A DNA stretch of 64,000 nucleotides from Pseudoxanthomonas sp. PXM02. GTDB lineage: Bacteria; Pseudomonadota; Gammaproteobacteria; Xanthomonadales; Xanthomonadaceae. The DNA is taken from positions 930,001 through 994,000 of the forward strand of contig NZ_JACVAK010000001.1 in assembly GCF_014851805.1 (NCBI RefSeq), read 5' to 3'. Below, piece by piece: positions 8,701-17,865 of this stretch. Under the pieces are notes generated by a model. It was given only the letters and a program-made list of their open reading frames with translations, was not told the origin of the DNA and made no database searches. A program made the translations under genes and the position numbers. Each line of letters starts with the position of its first letter. Within the stretch, counting starts at the first letter, position 1.

Positions 8701-8972
8701 CGGTGCGCAATGCGTTGCAGCACGCGCAGGCGAAACGGGTACGGGTGGAGGTGCAGTGGGGCGCGCAGCGGTTCGTCCTGCGCGTGCAGGACGACGGTGT
8801 CGGCCTGGACCCGGGGTTCGCCGAACACGGTCGCGATGGCCACTGGGGCCTGCATGGCATGCGCGAACGGACCCGCGACGTGGGCGGCAGCCTGGAGATC
8901 CGCAGCGAGGGCACCGGCACGCAGGTGGAACTGGGAATTCCCGCCAACCGCGCCTACGTGCGCGCCGGCTGA
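5799..8972 (+). CDS. Beta-propeller sensor histidine kinase (Reg_prop / Y_Y_Y / HisKA_3)
   Basis: 1057 residues. A hydrophobic signal or anchor near residues 12-30 is followed by about 700 residues of periplasmic two-component-regulator propeller repeats (recurring LWxGTxxGLxRFDP patterns such as GGLWLGTNNGIARRD), then a Y_Y_Y domain. A membrane segment at about 808-828 leads to a cytoplasmic HisKA_3 domain with the phospho-acceptor His857 in ELHDSLLQGFHG, and an ATPase domain with DDGVG and WGLHGM. Such kinases usually sense extracellular carbohydrates or other large ligands and signal to NarL-type regulators. A NarL-type regulator lies immediately downstream on the opposite strand (8985-9614), the likely partner. 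The 22-bp array lies upstream. Confidence 0.92.
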   Translation: MIGSTAPRGHRALAGWLAAVLSCLSASLMATPLPDGGITTEWRSMTMDEGDDIAFSRVENAQDFLPARVGQISQDDQGFMWFGTQYGLYRFDGYGHIAFAADARDRHQPGGVFVHAIHKDKAGRLWISTDGGLDVFDPRAGTFRRVHYATTATVPLVQAFHEDPQGLMWLATTGGQYALDAEGRVRSHVHADPADPGALASTDVRFATRDRAGMFWIGGTAGLEAIDPTSGRVRTRIPLPEPREISFIEDRAGVLWIAHAGGNGLSSFDPSTRTLAHYRFVDGKGAPVPRFGIFSALQDRDGGLWLGTGGAGLLRLDAEQRRVVRYRNNPGDPQSLSGDDVAALFQDRDGDVWVALHGERLNLFSPRKAPFHKLPPRPASVPSRSEKMVNAILEVNERTLWISYLGMLLGVDRATGQREDLHRALGLQSDVIAMAKDARGRLWLGTVGTGVVMREPSGRLTHYRHDPTDPRSLPDDVVNDILVDRSQTLWFATWGGLARLDERTGTFDTHTPKGLDPKYLTLTDDGTGALWLGTHRYGLHRFDPVTKAFDVYPPTGAPRGVSNGRINAVHVDRRGTVWVGTQNGLDRLDPATGRIHGYHAQDGLPGNAVSCLLEDARGGLWLGTNNGIARRDAASGKMQGYSRSDGLPGVDFTGWGTCHRGASGTMYFGGFSGGTAFLPDQVRAQGQVPSVALTDLTVAGRRFSAGTTAAQPQVLPVPEALALPYSRNSFTAGFAALRYANPSAIDYRFRLAGLEKDWHVVGSDRRVAAYNSLPPGDYRLDVQASVGGGDWSDSTSLALTILRPWWQAMWFHLLVGLLLVGAVLLAYRLRVRQVMQRFEIRLDERVAERTRIARELHDSLLQGFHGLMFRLQAVRNLLPARPDDAAAVLDEALRRGDDTVAMAREAVTDLRTFGTGTLDLEAALRMMVDDVAAPYRDDPPECRITVEGTPHPMIPLVRDDVLQIAREAVRNALQHAQAKRVRVEVQWGAQRFVLRVQDDGVGLDPGFAEHGRDGHWGLHGMRERTRDVGGSLEIRSEGTGTQVELGIPANRAYVRAG

Positions 8973-8984
8973 AGCGCGACCGCC

Positions 8985-9614
8985 CTACTCGCTGATCGAC
9001 GGCAGGATGCCGCGCGCCAGCGCCAGCGTCACCGCATGGGTGCGGTCGCTCGCCCCCAGCTTGGCCATGATGTGTTTCATGTGCGCCTTTGCGGTTTCCC
9101 GGCTCACCGACAGCCGCTGGCCGATTTCCTCGTTGCTGTTGCCTGCCGCCACCAGGCGCAGCACGGCGATCTCGCGTGGCGACAGGCACTCTTCGCCCCG
9201 ATGCGCCGCCAGTGCCCTGGCCACGTCGGCAGTGACGTGCCTGCGCCCCAGGTGTACCGAACGGATGGTATCCAGCAGTTCCACGCGCACGTCGCCCTTC
9301 AGCACGTACGCGTGCGCGCCGGCATCGAGGGCGCGCTGCGCCAGCGCATCGCCGCCATAGGTGGTCAGCACGATGACGCGTGCACCGGGAAACTCGGCAC
9401 GGAGGGCCACCAGTGTTTCGATGCCGCCCATGACCGGCATCTGGATGTCGAGCAGGGTGACGTCGGGACGGAAGACGCGGAAGCGCTCGAGTGCCTCCAC
9501 GCCCGTGGAGGCTTCCGCCACCAGCGCCATGTCGGACTGTCCGGCGATCAGCGCGGCGATGCCGCCCCTGAGCAGGGGATGGTCGTCAACGGCGAGGACA
9601 CGGATGGCCATCAT
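8985..9614 (-). CDS. NarL/FixJ family response regulator
   Basis: 209 residues. Receiver domain with the acidic pair at residues 10-11, phospho-acceptor Asp56 in LLDIQMPVMGG and conserved Lys in YVLKG; C-terminal LuxR-type HTH (LSPREIAVLRLVAAGNSNEE, about 145-205). Start: two consecutive ATGs at 9614 and 9611; the first overlaps the TGA of the upstream hydrolase gene, so the regulator is translationally coupled to it. It converges with the propeller sensor kinase, leaving 12 bases between the stops, and is the obvious partner. The coupling matters because the upstream gene has an internal stop codon. Confidence 0.92.
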   Translation of the reverse strand: MMAIRVLAVDDHPLLRGGIAALIAGQSDMALVAEASTGVEALERFRVFRPDVTLLDIQMPVMGGIETLVALRAEFPGARVIVLTTYGGDALAQRALDAGAHAYVLKGDVRVELLDTIRSVHLGRRHVTADVARALAAHRGEECLSPREIAVLRLVAAGNSNEEIGQRLSVSRETAKAHMKHIMAKLGASDRTHAVTLALARGILPSISE

Positions 9615-10399
9615 GCTTCCTCGTTGATGTACTCGATGCCGATGCGTCGGCGGGAGCCGGGCGCGAGTTGCGCTTCGATCCACTGGCCTGTCTTTTCGCG
9701 GACGCGCCGGTGGCATCGACCGTTGACCAGGTCGTGATCGCCGCCCTCGAACACCAGCAGCGTCCTGTCCCGGGAACCCGCGTAGCGATGAAGGTACTCG
9801 CTGCCTGACGGCGGCGCCATCGCGTCGTCTGATCCCTGCAGCAGGAGTAACGGCAAAGACAGAGCACGGACGGTGTCGCGCAATCGCCGGTCGGCATGGA
9901 CCAGCGCCATGCGCGGCGCCCGCAACACGCGCGCGAGCCGGGGGTGCTTCCGGAAGATCGCAGCACACCAGGGCGGGTCCAGCAGGATGGCTTCGCCGAT
10001 CAGGCCATCCAGGTCGGTCGGGTACCGCAACGCATGGCGGCAGACCACGAGCGCACCGGCACCATGGCCGAACGCGAACAGCGGGCGCGCGGGATGGCGC
10101 AGCCGCAGGCACGTCGTCAGGGTCCGCAGGTCGGCCAGCGTGTGCGCCGGCGAGGACGCCTACCCGCAGACATACGTTGTCCCTTTGCCTTCATCCACCT
10201 CGACGGCGTAGCTGGCGATGCCGTGCGTCGCCAGCACGTGGGCGATGCCGTCGTAGCGGATGCCGGCCGACCCCGGCTCATGCGCGAAGGCAACGACCGC
10301 ACGCACACCGTCGGGTTGCCAGCAACGCACCCGCAGACGCCACCCGTCGGGCGATGCGATGTACTCCTGCGACATGGCGGGCCCGACGTGCGATGTCAT
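9611..10399 (-). pseudogene. Alpha/beta-hydrolase (serine aminopeptidase S33-like), interrupted by an in-frame TAG
   Basis: From ATG 10399 (AGGAGGG site five bases upstream) the frame runs 79 codons to TAG at 10162-10160, then continues in the same frame for 182 codons to the TGA at 9613-9611. Both halves belong to one hydrolase: before the stop a YDGIAHVLATHGIASYAVE segment; after it TLADLRTL, a nucleophile elbow, an acid loop LLLLQGSDDAM and a catalytic-His segment GGDHDLV. At the elbow, where GHSxG is expected, the sequence is GHGAG, so the catalytic serine is absent. Two independent lesions point to a decayed gene. Its stop overlaps the response regulator start. Confidence 0.8.
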
Positions 10400-10550
10400 G
10401 CGGCCCTCCTGGCGGCAGAGGTCCGGTAGATACCAGACGCGCCCCGGGCGCCGGTTACCCGTTCGGGGAATTCGACACGCAACGGCCGCGCGCATGCTCC
10501 GGCCACGTGCGCCGGTGCGGACGCACGTCCATTCGCCAGGAGAGAGCGCC

Positions 10551-11390
10551 ATGACCCGCAACACCCGTCCCGATCACACCGACCTGCAGCGACGCGGCGT
10601 GCTGCAGGCGGCCGGTGCCGCCATCGCGGCGTCGGCACTGCCGTCGGCCTTCACTGCGCAAGGCACGCAGGTGACCGGTGTCGCATCGTCGCTGGGATCA
10701 ATCGGGGGACGCCTGCGCGGCGTGCAGCACTTTGGGCTGACCGTCCAGAACATGGACCGCGCGTTCGCGTTCTACACCGACGTGCTGGGTGGCACCGAGG
10801 TGATGCGCGATGGCGACTTCCATGGCGAGCGCATCCACAACACGCTGTTGACCGACCAGGTGATCGAATCGAACGCGCGCAAGGTCAATCCCGTCACGAT
10901 GGGCATTCCCGACCTGCGCAGTGGCGCACAGCGCCTCGACGTCCGCTTCATCCAGTTCGACAACGTCGTGATCGAGCTGCTGCAGTACCGGGACTCGCAA
11001 CAGCCCGCGGGCACGGGTGCGGCCTTCGCCGAACCGCTGGACCACATGAGCCCGGCCTTCCCCCGGATGATGCATATCTGCTTCCACATCCGCGACGACG
11101 TGGACTTCAACCAGTTCATCGCGGACCTGGAAGCCGAGTCCGCACGCCGTGGCATGACGCAGGTGCGCGCCAACCGCGTCCTGACGGTCACCACCGAGGC
11201 CCAGCGCAAGGCGGCGCCGCTCGATGCCAACAGCAACGGCATCACCGAGGGCAAGTCGAACGGCTGGCGGCTGATCTACTGCAAGGGATCGGAAGGCGAG
11301 CAACTGGAGTTCGTGCAGGCACTGGGGCCGGTCAAGCGTGTCTTCGACAGCGCGCTTGAAGCACGCACGCGCCTGGTGTCCGGCGCCTAG
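10551..11390 (+). CDS. VOC (glyoxalase/dioxygenase superfamily) protein with Tat-like signal
   Basis: 279 residues; ATG 10551 follows CAGGAGAGA. The N-terminus has a twin-arginine pattern (LQRRGVLQAAG, Arg14-Arg15) followed by an Ala-rich hydrophobic stretch, so the protein is probably exported folded. The rest is a vicinal-oxygen-chelate domain: the opening VQHFGLTVQNMDRAFAFYTD is typical, with candidate metal ligands His in that strand, His in MMHICFHI and Glu in QLEFVQ. VOC enzymes include dioxygenases, glyoxalases and isomerases; the substrate cannot be told. An exported-monooxygenase-like gene follows 49 bases later and may be cotranscribed. Confidence 0.85.
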   Translation: MTRNTRPDHTDLQRRGVLQAAGAAIAASALPSAFTAQGTQVTGVASSLGSIGGRLRGVQHFGLTVQNMDRAFAFYTDVLGGTEVMRDGDFHGERIHNTLLTDQVIESNARKVNPVTMGIPDLRSGAQRLDVRFIQFDNVVIELLQYRDSQQPAGTGAAFAEPLDHMSPAFPRMMHICFHIRDDVDFNQFIADLEAESARRGMTQVRANRVLTVTTEAQRKAAPLDANSNGITEGKSNGWRLIYCKGSEGEQLEFVQALGPVKRVFDSALEARTRLVSGA

Positions 11391-11439
11391 TTCCCACGCC
11401 CGCGACGTACCGCCCTCCACCACTGAAGGACATGCACCG

Positions 11440-11865
11440 ATGAAACGCTACCCCCTGTTGCGCGGCGCTCTCCTCCTCGCCGCCCTCGCCCTCCCGGGCA
11501 CACCCGCGATCGCCGCAGATACCTCCCCCCTGCAGTACGGCGCCCTTCCCGCGGGCGCCTACGCCGTCGTCGCGGAAGTCCGGGCGAAGGCCGGCAAGGA
11601 GGAGGCGTTACGCGCGGTGACGCTGCCGCTCGTCGAGCAGGTCCGCGCGGAGCCCAACAACCTGCTCTATTTCCTGCATGAGGATCGCCAGGCGCCGGGG
11701 CACTTCGTCTTCTACGAGATCTTCAAGACGCAGGCCGACTTCGAAGCGCACAACGCGACGCCGCATGTGCAGGCTTGGTTCGCGCACCTGCCGGAACTCG
11801 CCGACGGCGGCGTGAAGGTGATCCGGATGGAGATACTCGGCAACGAGGGCACGCGCAGCCCATGA
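11440..11865 (+). CDS. Exported antibiotic-biosynthesis-monooxygenase (ABM) domain protein
   Basis: 141 residues; ATG 11440 gives a standard Sec signal (MKRYPLLRGA, hydrophobic run, cleavage near AIAAD). The mature part is a single dimeric alpha-beta-barrel ABM domain of the YgiN/quinol monooxygenase type: AVVAEVRAKAGKEE, NNLLYFLHEDR, FVFYEIFKTQADFEAHNATPH. ABM proteins oxidise quinols or aromatic compounds without a cofactor. Export and the neighbouring exported VOC protein suggest the two act together on an aromatic or reactive compound in the periplasm, by inference. Confidence 0.85.
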   Translation: MKRYPLLRGALLLAALALPGTPAIAADTSPLQYGALPAGAYAVVAEVRAKAGKEEALRAVTLPLVEQVRAEPNNLLYFLHEDRQAPGHFVFYEIFKTQADFEAHNATPHVQAWFAHLPELADGGVKVIRMEILGNEGTRSP

Positions 11866-11878
11866 GCCGGAACACGCA

Positions 11879-11901
11879 GGGAATCCCTTGCCGGGATTCC
11901 C
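11879..11901. terminator. Hairpin between convergent genes
   Basis: Nine-base-pair inverted repeat GGGAATCCC, loop TTGCC, GGGATTCCC, just after the ABM gene stop and before the stop of the convergent gene at 11914. No T run follows, so it may be an inefficient two-way terminator. Confidence 0.5.
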
Positions 11902-11913
11902 CGCCTGTGGCTG

Positions 11914-12672
11914 TCAACGCGTGGACGCTGCGGCAGCGGCTTGCGGCAGGCTCTGGATGACCTCGCCCGACTCATCCAGGAAGTCGAGCTTCGGCGTACC
12001 GCTGGGATCGACCAGCATCATGATCCTCGGCCGTCCCTGGGTGTCGGCGAGAATGACGGCCGACGATTTGCCGCGCGTCTTGCCGACGAACAACCGCTTG
12101 GTCTGCCGGCCACCGGCGTCGATCCACTGCTGCCTCAGCCGGTCTTTCTCCGCCCCTTCAGGCGCTTTCCTGAAGGCTTCGTAGAGCGGGCCGTACTCGG
12201 CTTCGAGTCCGCGGTCATAGACGTTCAACCCACTCTCCATGGTGCCGCCGGCTTCGTAGTGTCCCAGCGCGAGTTGCTGGTCGCCGCCGTAACGATCCAT
12301 CGAGAAATGCATGCCCGCGCTGGGTTTGCCATCCTCGCCCGGCTTGCCGTCGAAGATCAGTCCCCCGTTCTCGTCGCCCTGGGCGTTGTAGAAGATGATG
12401 CCGGGCATGCCGCGATCGTCATCGCTTTCTTGGCCATTGATCACGGCCCGCGGCAGCCGATGGCGATTGGCCAGCACCAGTTCGCGCTTTCCGTCGGGCG
12501 TGATGATGTTGATGCGCTCGACATCGATCTCGGTGTACTTCGCCTTGGTATCCGGCGCCTTGGCGGCCACCGTCAGCAGCACCGCGAGCGACAGGCCCAT
12601 CGTGCCCAACAAGGCCTTCAACAACCGGTTCTGCCGCACGAGCTGCGCGACGACGTCCTGTGGGTTCTGCAT
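11914..12672 (-). CDS. Conserved-looking hypothetical protein with one membrane anchor
   Basis: 252 residues from ATG 12672, with an AGGAGA site eight bases upstream. Residues about 18-38 form one hydrophobic segment (LLGTMGLSLAVLLTVAA), so the protein is anchored with its bulk probably in the periplasm. The soluble part alternates short beta-like stretches carrying Gly and Asp turns (IDVERINIITPDGKRELVLAN, IIFYNAQGDENGG, IMMLVDPSGTPKLDFLD). The same 'strand, DxxGxP, strand' pattern recurs three or four times, as in beta-propeller or beta-helix proteins. I do not recognise a named family. Confidence 0.75.
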   Translation of the reverse strand: MQNPQDVVAQLVRQNRLLKALLGTMGLSLAVLLTVAAKAPDTKAKYTEIDVERINIITPDGKRELVLANRHRLPRAVINGQESDDDRGMPGIIFYNAQGDENGGLIFDGKPGEDGKPSAGMHFSMDRYGGDQQLALGHYEAGGTMESGLNVYDRGLEAEYGPLYEAFRKAPEGAEKDRLRQQWIDAGGRQTKRLFVGKTRGKSSAVILADTQGRPRIMMLVDPSGTPKLDFLDESGEVIQSLPQAAAAASTR

Positions 12673-12980
12673 CGAATCTTTCTCCTGACGGCCAATGGGT
12701 GGAGACCCGGGGTCCGGTCGTGTGTGTGATGTCCTTGACGCCCCGCGTGGCACGTCATCCCCTGGATGCGGTTCGATCTTAGGGCCGCCTGCCGGACACG
12801 GCAATCGCATCGCCAGCCGTGAGAACGCACTGCGATGAACACGCTCTCTCTTGGCTGGAAGCAGTGCCCTCGACACGAGGCCTTCGCGTGCAGAGGACTC
12901 TCAGGATCCGCATGCAGTGATCGACTGGCGTCCGACCACCTGCTTCATGCAGGCAACCACAGGACCGCGCCGCGATCCTG
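12673..12980. other. Intergenic region, nothing recognised
   Basis: About 300 bases between the start of the gene ending at 11914 and the stop of the LysR gene. It should hold the promoter of the former; I see no clear hexamers, RNA gene or repeat, and the short reading frames lack ribosome-binding sites. Confidence 0.5.
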
Positions 12981-13883
12981 TCATGCGCGCCGATCGAGGG
13001 CCGCCGTCAATTCGGGCGCACTGTCGAAGCACTCGAGCAACAGATCGATGAGCACGCGCACTTTGCGGGGAGAATGCTGGCCCGGCGGACGGACGACGTA
13101 GATGCCCGCCGCAGGAGGCGGATAGCGCGTCATGATCGGGACCAGCGCACCGGAGGCCACGTACTCCGCGGTCAGGCCATCCGGCAGCCACCCGATACCC
13201 AGTCCCGCCACGGCGGCCGCGACCAGTGCGATGCCGTTGTCCGCCTTGAAGCGGCCACGTGGATGCACCGTCACCACGGTGTCGCCGTCAACGAACTGCC
13301 AGGCTTCGGTGCCCTGCATCAGCGCTTCGTGCGTGCTGATTTCATCCGGCGACGCCGGCTCGCCATGTGCCTTGATGTAGTCGGGGCTGGCGACCAGCTT
13401 TCCGTAGATCGGACCGACGCAGCGCGCGATCAGGCTGGAGTCCGGCAGGTAGCCGACGCGGATGCCGCAATCGAAGCCCTCCGCCACCAGGTCCACGAAA
13501 CGATCGCTGTAGTAGGTGTGGATATGGAGCTGCGGATGGCGACGGCCCATTTCGGCGAGCGCCATGGCGAAATGCGTCGGCCCGAACGTTAGCGGCGCCG
13601 CGATGCGCAGGCGGCCGCGCAGATCCCCTTCGGGCAGCAGCGTCTCGCGTGCGGTATCGATCTCGGCGCAGGCACGCGCGGCGTGGTCGCGGAACACCTG
13701 CCCCGCTTCGGTCAGCGCGGCGCCGCGCGTGGTGCGTGCAAGCAGTTGCACGCCCAGATCGGTCTCGAGCCGTCCCAGCCGTCGGCTGACGATGGATTTG
13801 GCGACGCCCAGCCGGCGCGCCGCAGGCGATACGCCGCCAGCGTCCGCCACTTCCACGAATGTCCGCAGGTCTTCGATATCCAT
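12981..13883 (-). CDS. LysR family transcriptional regulator
   Basis: 300 residues from ATG 13883 (MDIEDLRTFV), with AGGA eight bases upstream. N-terminal winged HTH (residues 1-60: LRTFVEVADAGGVSPAARRLG, SIVSRRLGRLE) and a periplasmic-binding-protein-like effector domain, with the YYSDRFVDLVAEGFDCGIRVG segment typical of the CrgA/DsdC-like subgroup. It diverges from the isochorismatase-family gene at 14080 (196-base gap), its likely target. Effector unknown. Confidence 0.9.
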   Translation of the reverse strand: MDIEDLRTFVEVADAGGVSPAARRLGVAKSIVSRRLGRLETDLGVQLLARTTRGAALTEAGQVFRDHAARACAEIDTARETLLPEGDLRGRLRIAAPLTFGPTHFAMALAEMGRRHPQLHIHTYYSDRFVDLVAEGFDCGIRVGYLPDSSLIARCVGPIYGKLVASPDYIKAHGEPASPDEISTHEALMQGTEAWQFVDGDTVVTVHPRGRFKADNGIALVAAAVAGLGIGWLPDGLTAEYVASGALVPIMTRYPPPAAGIYVVRPPGQHSPRKVRVLIDLLLECFDSAPELTAALDRRA

Positions 13884-14079
13884 GAGGCGTTCCTGATCGA
13901 GCGACACAGCGTGCCACGGGGAAGTCCGATCCGGCGTTCCGGATTCTGCGACACAGATTGGCATGGAACGACGCTACCGCGCCGTGGAGGCCGATGACAA
14001 GGTGGAAGACCACACAACGCAGCGCACGGTGCAGATGCCGCTGCGACACACCCACCACCCCGCACCCGAGGATGCCTCC

Positions 14080-14727
14080 ATGACCTTTCGCAACGGCCTT
14101 GATTCCCTGCTCCGCCCCGAAGATTCCGTCCTCGTCCTGATCGACCACCAGCCTTACCAGCTGTCGAACCTCAACAGCCACGACCCGCACATGGTGGTCA
14201 ACAACACGACCGGCCTGGCGAAGGCCGCCAAGGTCTTCGGCGTGCCGACCATCCTGACCAGCGTGCTGGAAGCGCGCGGCGGCAAGATCTTCCCCCACGT
14301 CACGGACGTGTTCCCGGACCAGCCGGTGATCGATCGCACCTTCATCAACACCTGGGAAGACCGCAAGGTCGTGGATGCGGTCAAGGCGACCGGTCGCAAG
14401 CAGCTCATCATTGCCGGCCTGTGGACCGAGATCTGCGTGGCGATGCCGGTGATCCAGGCCCTGGGCGAAGGCTGGGACGTCACCGTGATCACCGATGCCT
14501 GTGGCGCGGTAACGCCTGAAGCCCACCAGGTCGCGATCCAGCGCATGATCGCCGCCGGCGCGAACATGATGACGTGGCTGGCGCTGGCCGCGGAATGGCA
14601 GCGCGACTGGGCCCGCATGGACACGGCGCTCGCGCTGAACGACGTGATCAAGTACCACGCCGCGGGCAGCGGCATCGCCTTCCTGTGGGAACAGCAGCTG
14701 CTCAACACGCCGGTGCCGGCCAACTGA
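14080..14727 (+). CDS. Isochorismatase-family cysteine hydrolase (YcaC-like)
   Basis: 215 residues; GAGG lies eight bases before ATG 14080. Features of the family: the Asp-containing strand VLVLIDHQ, and the catalytic Cys in GLWTEICVAMPVI. The phrases VKATGRKQLIIAGL and VTVITDACGA are very close in pattern to E. coli YcaC. Members hydrolyse amides or related compounds; YcaC's own substrate is unsettled. Divergent from a LysR gene that probably controls it, and followed by an AraC-type gene. Confidence 0.9.
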   Translation: MTFRNGLDSLLRPEDSVLVLIDHQPYQLSNLNSHDPHMVVNNTTGLAKAAKVFGVPTILTSVLEARGGKIFPHVTDVFPDQPVIDRTFINTWEDRKVVDAVKATGRKQLIIAGLWTEICVAMPVIQALGEGWDVTVITDACGAVTPEAHQVAIQRMIAAGANMMTWLALAAEWQRDWARMDTALALNDVIKYHAAGSGIAFLWEQQLLNTPVPAN

Positions 14728-14809
14728 GCCTGCGACGACGACGGGGGCATGACGACGTGCCCCTGCTTCGTTGTCGATACGCGGCCACCCCACGGAGGAC
14801 ATCTCGAGG

Positions 14810-15241
14810 ATGCACGAGTGCCTGCGCAACTGCTCGCCCCTTCCCCCGCGATCCTGCACACGGAAAGACGGTTCCCGCACGATCGACACCACTGTAGAGC
14901 GTCACGACGTGCGCATGCGTGCGCTGGTGCGCGCCCTCGTTCACATCGAAGCGCACTTCCGCGAGCCGCTGACACTAGGCGTGATCGCCGACGTGGCCTG
15001 CGTCAGCAAGTTCCACTTCGCGCGCCTGTTCCGCGCCGAGATCGGGATGAGTCCGATGCAGTACGTCCGCTGGCGACGCGTGATGGAAGCCAAACGCCTG
15101 CTCCGCGCCGGGCAGCAACCGCTCGTCGCCATCGCGCTGGGCCTGGGCTACTTCGACCACAGCCACTTCTCCCGCTCCTTCCACCTGGCCACCGGCATCC
15201 GCCCGCACCAGTACATGGCCACCCGCGCACGCAGCGCGTGA
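14810..15241 (+). CDS. Short AraC family transcriptional regulator
   Basis: 143 residues from ATG 14810; GGAGG lies 11 bases upstream. Apart from a 40-residue N-terminal piece with several cysteines, the protein is a bare double-HTH AraC domain (TLGVIADVACVSKFHFARLF; AIALGLGYFDHSHFSRSFH). There is no effector domain, as in MarA/SoxS-type regulators, so its amount is probably what is regulated. An ATG at 14771 is possible but less well placed. Thirty bases later begins the MoaF/SnoaL fusion gene, a likely operon partner. Confidence 0.85.
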   Translation: MHECLRNCSPLPPRSCTRKDGSRTIDTTVERHDVRMRALVRALVHIEAHFREPLTLGVIADVACVSKFHFARLFRAEIGMSPMQYVRWRRVMEAKRLLRAGQQPLVAIALGLGYFDHSHFSRSFHLATGIRPHQYMATRARSA

Positions 15242-15271
15242 CGCTTCGCCCTCTCCACACAGGACAACCGC

Positions 15272-16000
15272 ATGTCATTGGATCGCTTCCCCGTCGGACA
15301 GGAAATGGACGTGTCCTACCCGAACTTCCGTGTCGCCCTCGCGTTGCTGTCCGCCACGCAGTTGCGCTTCACGATCGCCGAAGGGCCTTTCGCGCGCACG
15401 GAGGTCGTCGATATCCAGGTCATTCCGCTGGGTAACGGCCTGTTCGCGGTCAGCTGGCAGGAAAAGGACGGCGCCACCGTCACCAATGTCCAGGACTACG
15501 ATCGCGGCGTGGTGCACTCATTCGCCACACTGCCCGATGGGCAGTTCCTGCGGATGACCGGGACGCTGACCATCACGCGCACGTCGGATCGCGCCAACGA
15601 CCACCGTCCCCAGCGCAACAAGGCGCTGGTGCTGGAGGCGATGACGTCGTTGTTCCAGCGTCGCGATGCCGCCGCCGTGGACCGGCTGTATGCCGTGGAC
15701 TACATCCAGCACAACCCCAACATCCCGCAGGGTCGCGAGGCATTGAAGCAACTGGTGGCCGGCCTGACGCCCGACGTCCACTACGAACCCGGCCTGATGG
15801 TCGCGGAAGGTGCGTTCGTCGCCATCCACGGCCGCATCCGCGGCTGGTCCGACGCGCCACAGGTGGTGATCGACCTGTTCCGCATCGAGGACGGCCGGTT
15901 GGCGGAGCACTGGGATGTGCTGCAGGACGAGGTGCCGGTGAACGCCGCGCGGGCCGGCGTGGCGATGTTCGACCCCGATGAACGTGCGCGGCAGGTCTGA
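15272..16000 (+). CDS. MoaF-like / SnoaL-like two-domain protein
   Basis: 242 residues. Residues 1 to about 105 resemble the MoaF lipocalin-like domain (GQEMDVSYPNFRVALALLS, FAVSWQEKDGATVTNVQDY). Residues about 115-240 are an NTF2-fold SnoaL-like domain (RNKALVLEAMTSLFQRRD, VDYIQHNPNIPQGREALKQL, GRLAEHWDVLQD). SnoaL-type domains bind or convert small hydrophobic substrates. I infer one fused protein because the frame is continuous across both domains. It follows the AraC gene and may be its target. Confidence 0.82.
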   Translation: MSLDRFPVGQEMDVSYPNFRVALALLSATQLRFTIAEGPFARTEVVDIQVIPLGNGLFAVSWQEKDGATVTNVQDYDRGVVHSFATLPDGQFLRMTGTLTITRTSDRANDHRPQRNKALVLEAMTSLFQRRDAAAVDRLYAVDYIQHNPNIPQGREALKQLVAGLTPDVHYEPGLMVAEGAFVAIHGRIRGWSDAPQVVIDLFRIEDGRLAEHWDVLQDEVPVNAARAGVAMFDPDERARQV

Positions 16001-16039
16001 CACGGCGTTGTCCGCGGCAATTGACGCCACCGAACGCAG

Positions 16040-16063
16040 AACGGCCCGGTAAACCGGGCCGTT
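16040..16063. terminator. Strong hairpin between convergent genes
   Basis: Ten-base-pair stem AACGGCCCGG / CCGGGCCGTT with TAAA loop, placed between the SnoaL-like gene and convergent hutU. No T run on either side. Confidence 0.6.
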
Positions 16064-16090
16064 CGACAGACGCATGAAAGCGCCTGCGGA

Positions 16091-17758
<1,668 letters not shown>

Positions 17759-17865
17759 GGCGGGTTCCAGATGCAGACAGGCCGCCATTATCGACGCGGC
17801 CGGCGGTCGGGTGCGAGCCGGCGCGATGCTGCAGTGCGTGATGACGCGCGTGGCAGAATCCGGCC

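Noticed and set aside
10160-10162. Frameshift as cause of the hydrolase interruption
   Set aside because: The two halves lie in the same frame and join exactly across a single TAG codon.
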